Assembly: GCF_000499525.1 (NCBI RefSeq)
Contig: NZ_HG529407.1
Location: forward strand, 1 to 64,000
DNA length: 64,000 nucleotides
Source: Faecalimicrobium dakarense
GTDB lineage: Bacteria > Bacillota > Clostridia > Peptostreptococcales > Peptostreptococcaceae
Reading direction: 5' to 3'
Shown one piece after another: positions 25,890 through 34,469 of the stretch. The notes under the pieces are model-generated. The model searched no databases and was not told the origin of the DNA. It saw only the letters and a program-made list of their open reading frames with translations. The first letter of the stretch is position 1, and the number at the start of each line of letters is the position of its first letter. The position numbers and the translations under genes are program-made.

Positions 25890-26675
25890 TTATGCATTGC
25901 AAGTTTGCAGTTCCATTAACTTATCTTTTATTACTTTAACCTGCTTTCTTGTCTCTTCACTTACGTCATATGGAGATTGGTTTGATCTATCTGAATTTAT
26001 AACATCTTGATTGTAATAGATAAATCCTAATGATTCTCCATCTTCTAAATTACTCATTATAAATTCTTCATCTTCTTTGTTTCTTATCTTATTACCCACA
26101 ACAAATACCCTTTTGACACCTATGTCTTTTCCTAATTTCTTAACTTTTCTATAGGTTTGTAGACTTCTTTCTCCTGGTTCCACAACTACTACAAAAGCGT
26201 CTACACCTTGGGCAGTACCTCTTCCTAAGTGTTCTATTCCTGCTTCCATATCCATGATAACTACATCTTTATTTTGTAATATTAAATGAGAGCATAGTCT
26301 TTTTAGTAATACATGTTCTGGACAAACACATCCAGATCCTCCTGAATCTACTGTGCCTAAAGTAAGTAGCCTTACTCCATTATATTCCTTGCAGTAGTTT
26401 TCAGGTATATCATCTACCTTAGGATTTAATTTGAACATTTTGTTAAATGATCCAGTATCTGCAGATGTTCTATCAGAAATCAAATTCTTCATTTCAGAAA
26501 TAGGAACTATTGAGTCATACGTGTCTTTAGGGAATCCTAATGCCAATGCTAAATTGGCATCTGGATCAGCATCCACAGCAACAACCCTATATCCGTCTTG
26601 GGAAAACATTCTAGACAACATTGAAGAAAAAGTTGTTTTACCTACTCCACCTTTACCTGTTATTGCTATTTTCAT
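25890..26675 (-). CDS. cooC: CooC-type nickel-insertion ATPase (cooS-proximal copy)
   Basis: P-loop ATPase for nickel insertion into the C-cluster of CO dehydrogenase. The 261-residue protein has KGGVGKTTF (8-16), the switch DADPDANLA (35-43) and the CXC metal motif C116-V-C118 that binds metal at the dimer interface. It is the next gene after cooS, separated by about 245 bases with a perfect 15-bp hairpin. The ribosome site is AAAGGTGG, differing from the GGGGG sites of the downstream genes. Confidence 0.92.
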   Translation of the reverse strand: MKIAITGKGGVGKTTFSSMLSRMFSQDGYRVVAVDADPDANLALALGFPKDTYDSIVPISEMKNLISDRTSADTGSFNKMFKLNPKVDDIPENYCKEYNGVRLLTLGTVDSGGSGCVCPEHVLLKRLCSHLILQNKDVVIMDMEAGIEHLGRGTAQGVDAFVVVVEPGERSLQTYRKVKKLGKDIGVKRVFVVGNKIRNKEDEEFIMSNLEDGESLGFIYYNQDVINSDRSNQSPYDVSEETRKQVKVIKDKLMELQTCNA

Positions 26676-26801
26676 TATTATACCACCTTTTGTTATGTAT
26701 AACTTAAAATTCAGTTATTTATTTTATTTTTTAATAGTTTTGTTTGTTAAATCTAAAACTTTTCCAAACATCTTAATTGAAATCGTTTGCTTTATTCTTA
26801 A

Positions 26802-26837
26802 CTATAGTTTTATTTTTACATTAAAATAAAACTATAG
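26802..26837 (-). other. Perfect hairpin without U-tract between cooS and cooC
   Basis: A 15-bp perfect stem (26802-26816 with 26823-26837), loop of six. It sits 85 bases after the cooS stop on the minus strand with no T run behind it. It could protect the cooS message 3' end or mark an RNA cleavage site. Confidence 0.6.
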
Positions 26838-26921
26838 CGAGTTCTTCTATTGAACTAATTAAATCTAATACTAACTTTTCAAAGTTGTATGCCTAGTTTT
26901 CTTATCTATATTAATTTTGTT

Positions 26922-28838
26922 TTAAGCTTCTGCTGGTACACTCATTTTTCCTTCTACTAATTTTTCAAAATGAACACGTTTCTTTTCTATATCTGATATT
27001 ATTGTAGCTGCTAATTCTTGTGGGTTATCATTAACTGTGAATTTAGCTCCTACCATATCTTGTAATTCTCCACATAGTATCTCTACAGCTCTTGATGAAC
27101 CTGTAACTGGAGGCATTATACCTAAGTATGTGTCTATACCAGATGCTACAACATAAGTTCCTATAGCTACCGCTTTTTCAGACATCCATTCTGGTGCTAC
27201 CCCTGCTACTGGAAGATCAGACATATCCATGTCTAAGTATTTAGCAGTTCCACCTACTACTTCTAATATACGGCTACAGTCAACACAAGAACCTAAGTGT
27301 AGTACTGGTGGTATATCTACTAATTCACAAACTGTTGCAAGACCTTTACCTGCAAGTTTTCTAGCTTCCTTAGTCATTAAACCAAATTTAGCCGCTGCTG
27401 ATGCACCACATCCTGTAGTAACTACAAGTATGTCATTTTTAATAAGTTCTTTCATTATTGTTACATGTGCTAAGTTTGAAACTCCTTTAGCATTATTACA
27501 TCCAACTACTCCTACTGCTCCTCTTAATACCCCTGATTTTAAACAATCAGCTAAAGGTTTAAGTGTTCCTGCTGGATCTATGTGAGAGTTTACAACTCTA
27601 TCTAATTGACCTAGTATCGCATCTGTACTAAATCCAACTGTTGCTTTTGATTTTAATTCTGGTATAAGTACTTTTGATTTATCTCTGTTTTTAAAGTTTA
27701 ATACAGCTTCTTTAACTATTCTGTATCCATCTTCATATGCAGTTTCTTCTGAGAATTCCATATATGTTGAGTTTGCTATCTTAGCTTTTGGAGATGTTGT
27801 TATGAATTTTGTGTGATAGCAATCAGCTACTTTTGCTAATGCTGGGAATATACATTGAACGTCAACTATCATAGCTTCAACTGCACCTGTAACTATTGCA
27901 AGTTCTTGTTGGTGGAAGTCTCCAGCTGTTTTAACGCCATGTCTCATTGTAACTTCATTACCTGTACAGCACATACCTGCTAAGTTTATTCCATCTGCAC
28001 CCATTTCTTTAGCTAATGCTACTAACTCTGGGTCTTCTGATGCTAAAACTATCATTTCTGATAATGAGGGCTCATGACCATGTAATATTATATTTACTTT
28101 ATTTTCTTCTAAAACTCCTAAATTGGCTTCAGTTTCTCTTATTGTTGGTGTTCCAAATAAGATATCACTAAATCTAGTACCTATCATAGATCCAACCCAT
28201 CCATCTGCTAATGCAGTTCTTAATGACATGTGGATTAAACTATCTATATCTCCAGTACATCCTATATGAGTTGAATGCATTATAGTTGCTATTTCTCTAT
28301 CTATTGCTCTTGGTTCTATTCCAAGGTCTTTCCATATTTTTTGTCTTGGTTCTGGAGCATTTTTTAAGAATCTTGCTACTCCATGAGGCTTACCAAATTC
28401 CATTAATGCTATATCAGCAACTTCATGAGCTATATCATAGATATCTCTGCCTTCTGTTTCTACATCCCATTCCTTTGCTAATATTATTAATTTCTCTTCA
28501 TCTTTAATTTTATAGTTACCATCTCTGCTTGTTAAAGCCATAGTATGAGCTATATCTCTAGCATGGTCTGAATGTGCAGCAGTTCCCCCAGCACACATTC
28601 TCGCAAAGTTTCTACCTACTATAACATGTTCATCAGCTCCACATAAACCTCTTGGTGTTTTTGGTGTTATTCTACATGGGCCCATACCACATATTCTACA
28701 GCAGTTTCCTTGAAGACCAAATCCACATTGAGCTTTCATTGCTAATTTTCTATCGTACATAGTCTCTACGCCATCTTTTTCAGCCTTATCTAGTAATACC
28801 TGGCTGTTTAGGTCAATGGTTAACATTTTTTTATCCAT
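26922..28838 (-). CDS. cooS: Anaerobic carbon monoxide dehydrogenase catalytic subunit
   Basis: Nickel-iron-sulphur CO dehydrogenase that reduces CO2 to CO for acetyl-CoA synthase. The 638-residue protein has the N-terminal B/D-cluster cysteines (C38, C46, C47, C50, C55, C66) and the C-cluster ligand set: His in ILHGHEP, then Cys in MCCTGNE, DVQCIFPAL, VGCNN, TTGCGAS and LGSCVDC. An upstream in-frame ATG would add 26 residues, but the ATG at 28838 has the AAAGGGGAT site and matches the family start. It heads the cluster. Two TATAAT-like boxes lie at about 28910-28940 without good -35 matches. Confidence 0.96.
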   Translation of the reverse strand: MDKKMLTIDLNSQVLLDKAEKDGVETMYDRKLAMKAQCGFGLQGNCCRICGMGPCRITPKTPRGLCGADEHVIVGRNFARMCAGGTAAHSDHARDIAHTMALTSRDGNYKIKDEEKLIILAKEWDVETEGRDIYDIAHEVADIALMEFGKPHGVARFLKNAPEPRQKIWKDLGIEPRAIDREIATIMHSTHIGCTGDIDSLIHMSLRTALADGWVGSMIGTRFSDILFGTPTIRETEANLGVLEENKVNIILHGHEPSLSEMIVLASEDPELVALAKEMGADGINLAGMCCTGNEVTMRHGVKTAGDFHQQELAIVTGAVEAMIVDVQCIFPALAKVADCYHTKFITTSPKAKIANSTYMEFSEETAYEDGYRIVKEAVLNFKNRDKSKVLIPELKSKATVGFSTDAILGQLDRVVNSHIDPAGTLKPLADCLKSGVLRGAVGVVGCNNAKGVSNLAHVTIMKELIKNDILVVTTGCGASAAAKFGLMTKEARKLAGKGLATVCELVDIPPVLHLGSCVDCSRILEVVGGTAKYLDMDMSDLPVAGVAPEWMSEKAVAIGTYVVASGIDTYLGIMPPVTGSSRAVEILCGELQDMVGAKFTVNDNPQELAATIISDIEKKRVHFEKLVEGKMSVPAEA

Positions 28839-29012
28839 ATCTCTATCCCCTTTTTTTGATTTTTTAATCCCAGGTGATAAAAAATTATGTCTATTGAAAA
28901 GTAAAAAATTATACAATCTCTACTTTGATTATATACTAAATTTTATTAATTTGGTGTTTTTTTAAATATATTTTTAACAAATTAATGTTACTATAAAATT
29001 ATATATTAAATG

Positions 29013-29930
29013 TTAATATTCCTTTATATTTTTAGCTATTAAAGCTCCATACGCAATAGAATATAACTTTGATTCATGGTTATCTGCTCTTGATACTAAT
29101 ACTATTGGAGCTTTGGCTCCCATGACTATTCCTGCTGACTTTGCATTTGCCATATATGTAAATGACTTACCTATTCCATTTCCTACTTCAATAGTTGGAA
29201 CTAGTAGTATATCTGCTTCTCCTGATACGTCACTATTTACCCCTTTTACTTCACTTGCTTCTTTAGAAACTGCAATGTCAAATGCTAATGGCCCTTCAAC
29301 AATTACATTTTTTCCAAATACCCCTTCATTAGATGCTTTTACCAATAAATCTGCATCTATAGTTGCTTGCATTTTAGGATTTACTTTTTCTTTGGCTGCT
29401 AGACATGCTACTTTAATAGTTTCCATCCCTAGAGATTGAGCTGCTTGTACAGAATTTTTAAGTATTTTTTCCTTTTGGTTGTAATCTGGAGATATATTCA
29501 TTCCTCCATCAGTTAACAATAGTAATTTGTGATAATTATTTAACTCATATATCATCACATGGCTTAATAAACTATCAGTCCTAAGACCATAGTCTTTATT
29601 TAAAACTGACTTTAAAAGTATTGAAGTGTCTAATAATCCTTTCATTATGAAGTCTGCTTCTTTATTAGATACTAACTGTACTGCAATTTTAGAACTTTCT
29701 TCTATATCATTGGAGTTTATTATTTTTATATCATCTAAATTAAAATCTATTTTATTAGATATATAATTTATTTTTTCCTCATCTCCAACTAATATAGGTT
29801 TTATTATACCTTTTTCAACTGCATCTTTTACTGCAATTAAAACTTCCTCGTCATGTGCTGCTGCAACAGAAAGTATAACTTTTTCACTGCCCTTAAGATT
29901 CTCTAATATGTCGTCTAGTTTTTTTATCAT
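29013..29930 (-). CDS. Phosphate butyryltransferase/acetyltransferase family enzyme
   Basis: Exchanges CoA and phosphate on short acyl groups. The 305-residue protein shows the PTA_PTB fold signatures FIMKGLLDTSILLKSVL, GLRTDSLLSHVMI and the C-terminal GNGIGKSFTYMANAKSAGIVMGA. The length is nearer phosphate butyryltransferase than phosphate acetyltransferase. It lies directly upstream of cooS, where it could turn acetyl-CoA (or another acyl-CoA) into acyl phosphate for ATP formation; substrate choice cannot be read from sequence. The ribosome site is AAGGGGGG. Confidence 0.88.
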   Translation of the reverse strand: MIKKLDDILENLKGSEKVILSVAAAHDEEVLIAVKDAVEKGIIKPILVGDEEKINYISNKIDFNLDDIKIINSNDIEESSKIAVQLVSNKEADFIMKGLLDTSILLKSVLNKDYGLRTDSLLSHVMIYELNNYHKLLLLTDGGMNISPDYNQKEKILKNSVQAAQSLGMETIKVACLAAKEKVNPKMQATIDADLLVKASNEGVFGKNVIVEGPLAFDIAVSKEASEVKGVNSDVSGEADILLVPTIEVGNGIGKSFTYMANAKSAGIVMGAKAPIVLVSRADNHESKLYSIAYGALIAKNIKEY

Positions 29931-29962
29931 ATTAAGCCCCCCTTATTTTAATACTTATTTAA

Positions 29963-29971
29963 ATCATAGCA
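29963..29971 (-). promoter_or_regulatory. Extended -10 promoter upstream of ptb-like gene
   Basis: On the minus strand TGCTATGAT matches an extended -10 element about 33 bases before the start codon, in the only spacer between the preceding terminator and the gene. No good -35 was found. Confidence 0.4.
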
Positions 29972-29981
29972 CAAATATACC

Positions 29982-30012
29982 AAAAAAGACTTCCTTTAAG
30001 GAAGTCTTTTTT
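29982..30012 (-). terminator. Terminator after the TPR gene
   Basis: A perfect 13-bp stem (29982-29994 with 30000-30012), 5-base loop and T run on the minus strand. It isolates the ptb/CODH region from the TPR gene. Confidence 0.85.
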
Positions 30013-30016
30013 AAAT

Positions 30017-31159
30017 TTATCTATACTTGTCTAATTCTCTTAAGCAAGCTACTGTTATTTCATCTTGTGGGTCTAATTCATACGCTCTTTCTATATAGTA
30101 TATAGCATCATCTAATTCATTGTTATTTAAGTATGCCATACCTAAATTACATAATATCTCCGGGTCTTCTTTTATTTTAGCTGCTGTTTCAAAATGCTCT
30201 ATTGCCTTTTCTATATTAAAAGTTTCAGCTTCGCAAAGACCTAATTCCACCATAGCATCTACTTGATGTGGTTTTATTAATAGTATTTTTTCAAAATACT
30301 TTTTAGCTTGTTCTATCTCATTCATATTTTTATAAGCTAAGCCTATCATAAATAGTAAATTCCACCAATCTGAATGGTCTTCTTCAAGAGGTAATAATTT
30401 TTCTAAGCCTTCTTCATTTTTTCCTTGGAATACTAAACTATATCCTTCTTCATATTGAACCTTAAAATCCATTTTACCTATATTTTCTTGTACTTCACTA
30501 ACTAATTCTGGATCTAATCCTAATTTTAAAGATTCTTCCCATATTACCTTAGCTTTTACATATTGACCTTGGTTATAGTAATGATATCCTAGATGATAAT
30601 ATCCAAGTGAGAATCCTTCATCTAATTGAATTACACGTTCTAACTTAGACAGTGCTTCAAGTAAAAACATATTCATCGCATCATTTTCCATATCCTTTTG
30701 ATACTTTTGAGCTACTTCTTGGCACACTATAGCATAGTGATATAAACCTTCTATATCTTCAGGGTACATAGTTATAAGAGTTTTTAAGTATATTAGAGAA
30801 TCTGTGTATTCTCCAATATCAAAATATTTTCTAGACATATATCCCATATAAGCTCTTAAATCTAAATTTATTTTTTCCTTGAAAGCATTTAGGAACTTTA
30901 CATATTCTTCATTATGCTTAAACTTGCTGTCTATACCCATTATAAATATCATTGCATCTGCTATAGACATTGCATTTATATTATCTTGTGCAGTTTTTTC
31001 TTTTATACCTTTTACTAATACCTCATTCTTTATAGGTACATCTAAACCACCCTTTGGTATATTATATCCTTCTACTTGAAATTCTCCATCATGTTTAATA
31101 GTTATAAATGCCAATTCTTCTGCTTTTTTTAATAAGTATTTTTCTATTTTAAAGTTCAT
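30017..31159 (-). CDS. Tetratricopeptide repeat protein
   Basis: A 380-residue soluble protein made of TPR helices. Clear repeats run from about residue 125 (SLIYLKTLITMYPEDIEGLYH) to the end (LDDAIYYIERAYELDPQDE), in at least six units. The first 60 residues (IKHDGEFQVEGYNIPKGGL) form a separate N-terminal module. It is a scaffold for protein contacts; the partner is unknown. It follows the B12-binding radical SAM gene by 13 bases and ends in its own terminator, so these two form an operon. The start has AAGGAGA. Confidence 0.85.
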   Translation of the reverse strand: MNFKIEKYLLKKAEELAFITIKHDGEFQVEGYNIPKGGLDVPIKNEVLVKGIKEKTAQDNINAMSIADAMIFIMGIDSKFKHNEEYVKFLNAFKEKINLDLRAYMGYMSRKYFDIGEYTDSLIYLKTLITMYPEDIEGLYHYAIVCQEVAQKYQKDMENDAMNMFLLEALSKLERVIQLDEGFSLGYYHLGYHYYNQGQYVKAKVIWEESLKLGLDPELVSEVQENIGKMDFKVQYEEGYSLVFQGKNEEGLEKLLPLEEDHSDWWNLLFMIGLAYKNMNEIEQAKKYFEKILLIKPHQVDAMVELGLCEAETFNIEKAIEHFETAAKIKEDPEILCNLGMAYLNNNELDDAIYYIERAYELDPQDEITVACLRELDKYR

Positions 31160-31172
31160 GCTATTCTCCTTC

Positions 31173-32927
31173 TTATAAATCTATACTATATGCTTTTGAT
31201 TTTTCAAATATCTTTTTATCATCATATACAAATAGTACTACATTATCCTTTTTCTCTATATTAGCTTTGATATCATTTTTTAATTTTAGAATATCAAAGT
31301 TAAAAGGTTCAAAGTGAACATATTTTATTATATGTTTTGCTGGTTTATTTTCAAACCTAGGTATATATTTTAATATATTTTCTTCATTTTGTAAGAATAA
31401 GTGACATCTATTTTTAAAGTCTTCTAACTCTAATTTATTAAAGAATTGTGGAATATTAGATGTCTTTCCTAGTGATATGTAGTCATACTTTAATATATCA
31501 TTAAACATATCATTATTTATATTTATTTTATCATTATAAAAATCTAATAATATTTTATATAACTGATTTTTACCTTGTGCCATATCGAAGTATCCATTTT
31601 CATCAAAGTATGTAGCAAACTCTTCAAAGAATTTAAATGGACTCTCACTATAATAGTTAAAGATTATGTATCTCATAGATAATACAAAGTTTTTAGAGTT
31701 GTAGTATCTTTCTAATATTTCTTCTATATCTTTTAGCTTTAGTATTTGTGAGTAACTTATATAATCATTATATAAAACTTCATATGGGGGATAGTCTTTG
31801 TATCTATATCCGTGTTTTTCAGCTCGATCTCTTACACCTGTCCCTTTTATCATTTTTAAGAAACCTAATTGTAAATGTTCTATACCTAAATTAAATACAT
31901 CATTAAACGATTTTTCAAAACTTGAATAATCTTCATATGGAAGTCCTGCTATTAAATCCAAGTGTTGATGTATGTTTCTATATGAAGCTACCTTTTGAAC
32001 TACATACGATAACTTTTTAAAATCATCTCTTCTTCCTACTTCTTCTAAAACTTTTTCATTAGTAGTTTGGACACCTATTTCAAATTGGAAAAGACCTTCT
32101 TTACAATCTGCTAGGAAATCTAGTATATCATCGTCTAATAAATGTGCTGTAACTTCAAAGTGATATGTAGTATAGTCATTATCATTTTCCATAAGGAAGT
32201 TCATAATTTCTTTTGCAAATTCTTTATTTGCATTAAAAGTTCTATCTATAAACTTTATTTGAGATACTCTTGCATCTATTAAAGCTTTTAAATCTTTTTT
32301 TACTCTCTCTATACTGAAATATCTTAATCCCTTTAAAGTTGAAGATAAGCAGTATTGACAGTTAAACGGACATCCTCTTGATGTTTCATAATAAACAATT
32401 CTATTTTCATATTCAGTTGGGTCTAAATTTTCATAAGGGCTAGGTATTTCATCTAGATTTTCAAGTAATGCTTTAGGTCTATTAGTTATTATATTATTAC
32501 CGTCTCTGTAAACTATCCCTTCAACATCACATATATCCATGTTTCCTTGTAAATACATTACCAAATCTCTAAATACAAGTTCGCCTTCTCCACATAGTAT
32601 ATAATCTACAAAAGGATAGTTTCTCATAGAACATTCACTATCATAAGTTACTTCCGGTCCACCTAAAGCTATTTTAGTATTTGGTTTAACTTTTTTTATG
32701 TTATCACAAAGTTTTACTATATCATTTACGTTCCATATATATGTAGAAAATAATATTATATCATAATCGTTCTTATGTATATCTTTTAAGATATAATCTA
32801 AATCATTATTTATTGTATATTCTTTTAAATCTACTTCTACTAAGTCTTTTACAAATTCTTTTAGATATCTTATAGCTAAATTTGTATGTATAAACTTAGA
32901 GTTAAGTGTTGTTAATAATATTTTCAA
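31173..32927 (-). CDS. B12-binding domain radical SAM protein (DUF4080-type)
   Basis: A 584-residue protein with an N-terminal cobalamin-binding Rossmann domain (about 1-140: MKILLTTLNSKFIHTN, FSTYIWNVNDIV, ALGGPEVTYD). The radical SAM core follows with RGCPFNCQYC (about 185-194) and then a long C-terminal DUF4080-like domain. Such proteins modify unknown substrates; this group has no established reaction that I know of. The start is a TTG 6 bases after GAGGTG. It is cotranscribed with the TPR gene. Nearness to a corrinoid-dependent pathway is suggestive but may be coincidental. Confidence 0.85.
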   Translation of the reverse strand: MKILLTTLNSKFIHTNLAIRYLKEFVKDLVEVDLKEYTINNDLDYILKDIHKNDYDIILFSTYIWNVNDIVKLCDNIKKVKPNTKIALGGPEVTYDSECSMRNYPFVDYILCGEGELVFRDLVMYLQGNMDICDVEGIVYRDGNNIITNRPKALLENLDEIPSPYENLDPTEYENRIVYYETSRGCPFNCQYCLSSTLKGLRYFSIERVKKDLKALIDARVSQIKFIDRTFNANKEFAKEIMNFLMENDNDYTTYHFEVTAHLLDDDILDFLADCKEGLFQFEIGVQTTNEKVLEEVGRRDDFKKLSYVVQKVASYRNIHQHLDLIAGLPYEDYSSFEKSFNDVFNLGIEHLQLGFLKMIKGTGVRDRAEKHGYRYKDYPPYEVLYNDYISYSQILKLKDIEEILERYYNSKNFVLSMRYIIFNYYSESPFKFFEEFATYFDENGYFDMAQGKNQLYKILLDFYNDKININNDMFNDILKYDYISLGKTSNIPQFFNKLELEDFKNRCHLFLQNEENILKYIPRFENKPAKHIIKYVHFEPFNFDILKLKNDIKANIEKKDNVVLFVYDDKKIFEKSKAYSIDL

Positions 32928-33086
32928 TTATTTCACCTCTTTTTATATTGTTATATATTTTTGTATGCTTTTTAGGTTAAAATAGTATATGTAATATCTT
33001 ATCAAATTATTTTTTAATAGAAGGTTTTTACATATTTTTTGTAGAATATTAGTATTAAGTATATATGATTAGAAAGGAAGTTTTTT

Positions 33087-33287
33087 ATGGGATTAATTGA
33101 CCAAGTGTCTATCAACGCTTTATCTAAAAGAGATTTATTACTTATTGTAAAGGCATTAGAATATACTAATGAAAACACAGGCCTTGAAGATTTTCTAGAG
33201 CTTAGAAATAGTATCGTAAAAGAACTATGTTTTTTAACTGATACTACTGAAGAAGAATTCGTAAATTATTTAGAATCTACTAACTAA
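33087..33287 (+). CDS. Short conserved-looking protein of unknown function
   Basis: A 66-residue soluble, acidic, helical protein (LSKRDLLLIVKALEYT, LRNSIVKELC, TEEEFVNYLES). I do not recognise the family. An AAAGGAAG ribosome site lies 6 bases before the ATG. It is convergent with the next gene, with stops only 4 bases apart and no terminator between them. The good ribosome site and amphipathic helix pattern support expression. Confidence 0.65.
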   Translation: MGLIDQVSINALSKRDLLLIVKALEYTNENTGLEDFLELRNSIVKELCFLTDTTEEEFVNYLESTN

Positions 33288-33291
33288 TAAC

Positions 33292-34215
33292 TTAAGATTT
33301 TTTGAATTTTAACGAGTATATACCTGATTTAGATTTTACGTCTATCTTTAGTATATTGTTACTAAATTCTTTTGATATAACTGTTATTTGGTTAAGTATA
33401 GGATCTATTACTATATCTCCTTCATTAAGGCTGATTAAGTTGCGTGGATCTACATTTTTATCATACATTTTTTTATTGATTTTATAATTTCTCAATTTGC
33501 AAATGTACTCTGACATTGATAAAATAAAATCTATATTGTCTATATCATTATTTGTTTTTTCACCTAATATAGATAGTATAGATTTTTTTATACTTTTAAT
33601 TCCATCGTTAGGCACTTCTCTATCTTCTATATAAATATCATATAATATGTTTAATAAACTACCTACTATCTTTTCATCATTATAGTTTTCAGCTTTTAAA
33701 TCTATATACTTATCAATTTCTTGTATAATCTTAATTCTTTCCATTTGAAATTTAATAGTATTGACTTTATCTAATTCTATTGAGAATTCTATAATTCTTT
33801 CCTTCATAATTTGAAGTAATTCACTATATTCTATATTTTTATTTTCTATAATCTTTTGAACTATTATATTATATAAAACCGAACCCAATATATAATCAAA
33901 TGCAAAGTCTTCTTTTTTAAGATATTTTATATACTTTTGAATTAAGCCAACTACCTCATCTTCACTTTTCTTTATATTTGTATTTGAAAGTATTACTGGT
34001 AGTAGTATATTTAATATATTATTATACTCTATTTTTTCTCCATAAAATCTAAAATAAATTAATTCATCTTTTAATCTTGTATTATCTATATAAACATATC
34101 TTTGCTTCTCATCATCAACTAAACATTTTGTATTTATTATAATTAAATCTTTTAAGCTTTTATCGCCCATATCAAATGCAAAAGTATAGGCATCTTTTAT
34201 TATGTTATCTTTCAT
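33292..34215 (-). CDS. Hypothetical protein
   Basis: A 307-residue protein not recognised. It begins MKDNIIKDAYTFAFDMGDKS, is mainly helical and rich in I, K and E, and ends in a small beta-rich piece (GDIVIDPILNQITVISKEF). No signal peptide or clear membrane segment. An upstream in-frame ATG would add 16 residues, but 34215 has the AGGAAGG site at the right distance. It stands alone between a convergent small gene and the argS terminator. Composition is like its neighbours. Confidence 0.7.
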   Translation of the reverse strand: MKDNIIKDAYTFAFDMGDKSLKDLIIINTKCLVDDEKQRYVYIDNTRLKDELIYFRFYGEKIEYNNILNILLPVILSNTNIKKSEDEVVGLIQKYIKYLKKEDFAFDYILGSVLYNIIVQKIIENKNIEYSELLQIMKERIIEFSIELDKVNTIKFQMERIKIIQEIDKYIDLKAENYNDEKIVGSLLNILYDIYIEDREVPNDGIKSIKKSILSILGEKTNNDIDNIDFILSMSEYICKLRNYKINKKMYDKNVDPRNLISLNEGDIVIDPILNQITVISKEFSNNILKIDVKSKSGIYSLKFKKS

Positions 34216-34318
34216 CAATATTACCTTCCTCGTGTAATACTCTATAATAATTATTTTTATCAACTACCATATTTAATATACTTGTATTTAAGTAGCTTGT
34301 CTATAATTATAACTCTTT

Positions 34319-34347
34319 TTAAAAAAAAGAGACAGCATTAAGCTGTC
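34319..34347 (-). terminator. Terminator of argS
   Basis: A 6-bp GC-rich stem GACAGC/GCTGTC (34331-34336 with 34342-34347) followed on the minus strand by a long T run (34321-34328). Confidence 0.7.
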
Positions 34348-34469
34348 ATTTATTCTGGGGAATAGTAGTGTACAAGATATCTGTTTTCTACTATATACTA
34401 TCATTATACGATATTACATTTTTAGATGTAAAGTATCAGTTTTCGACATCCCCCATATTTTTTATATTA

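Noticed and set aside
28839-28916. Upstream cooS start adding 26 residues
   Set aside because: No ribosome site before it; the added residues do not resemble the CooS N-terminus.
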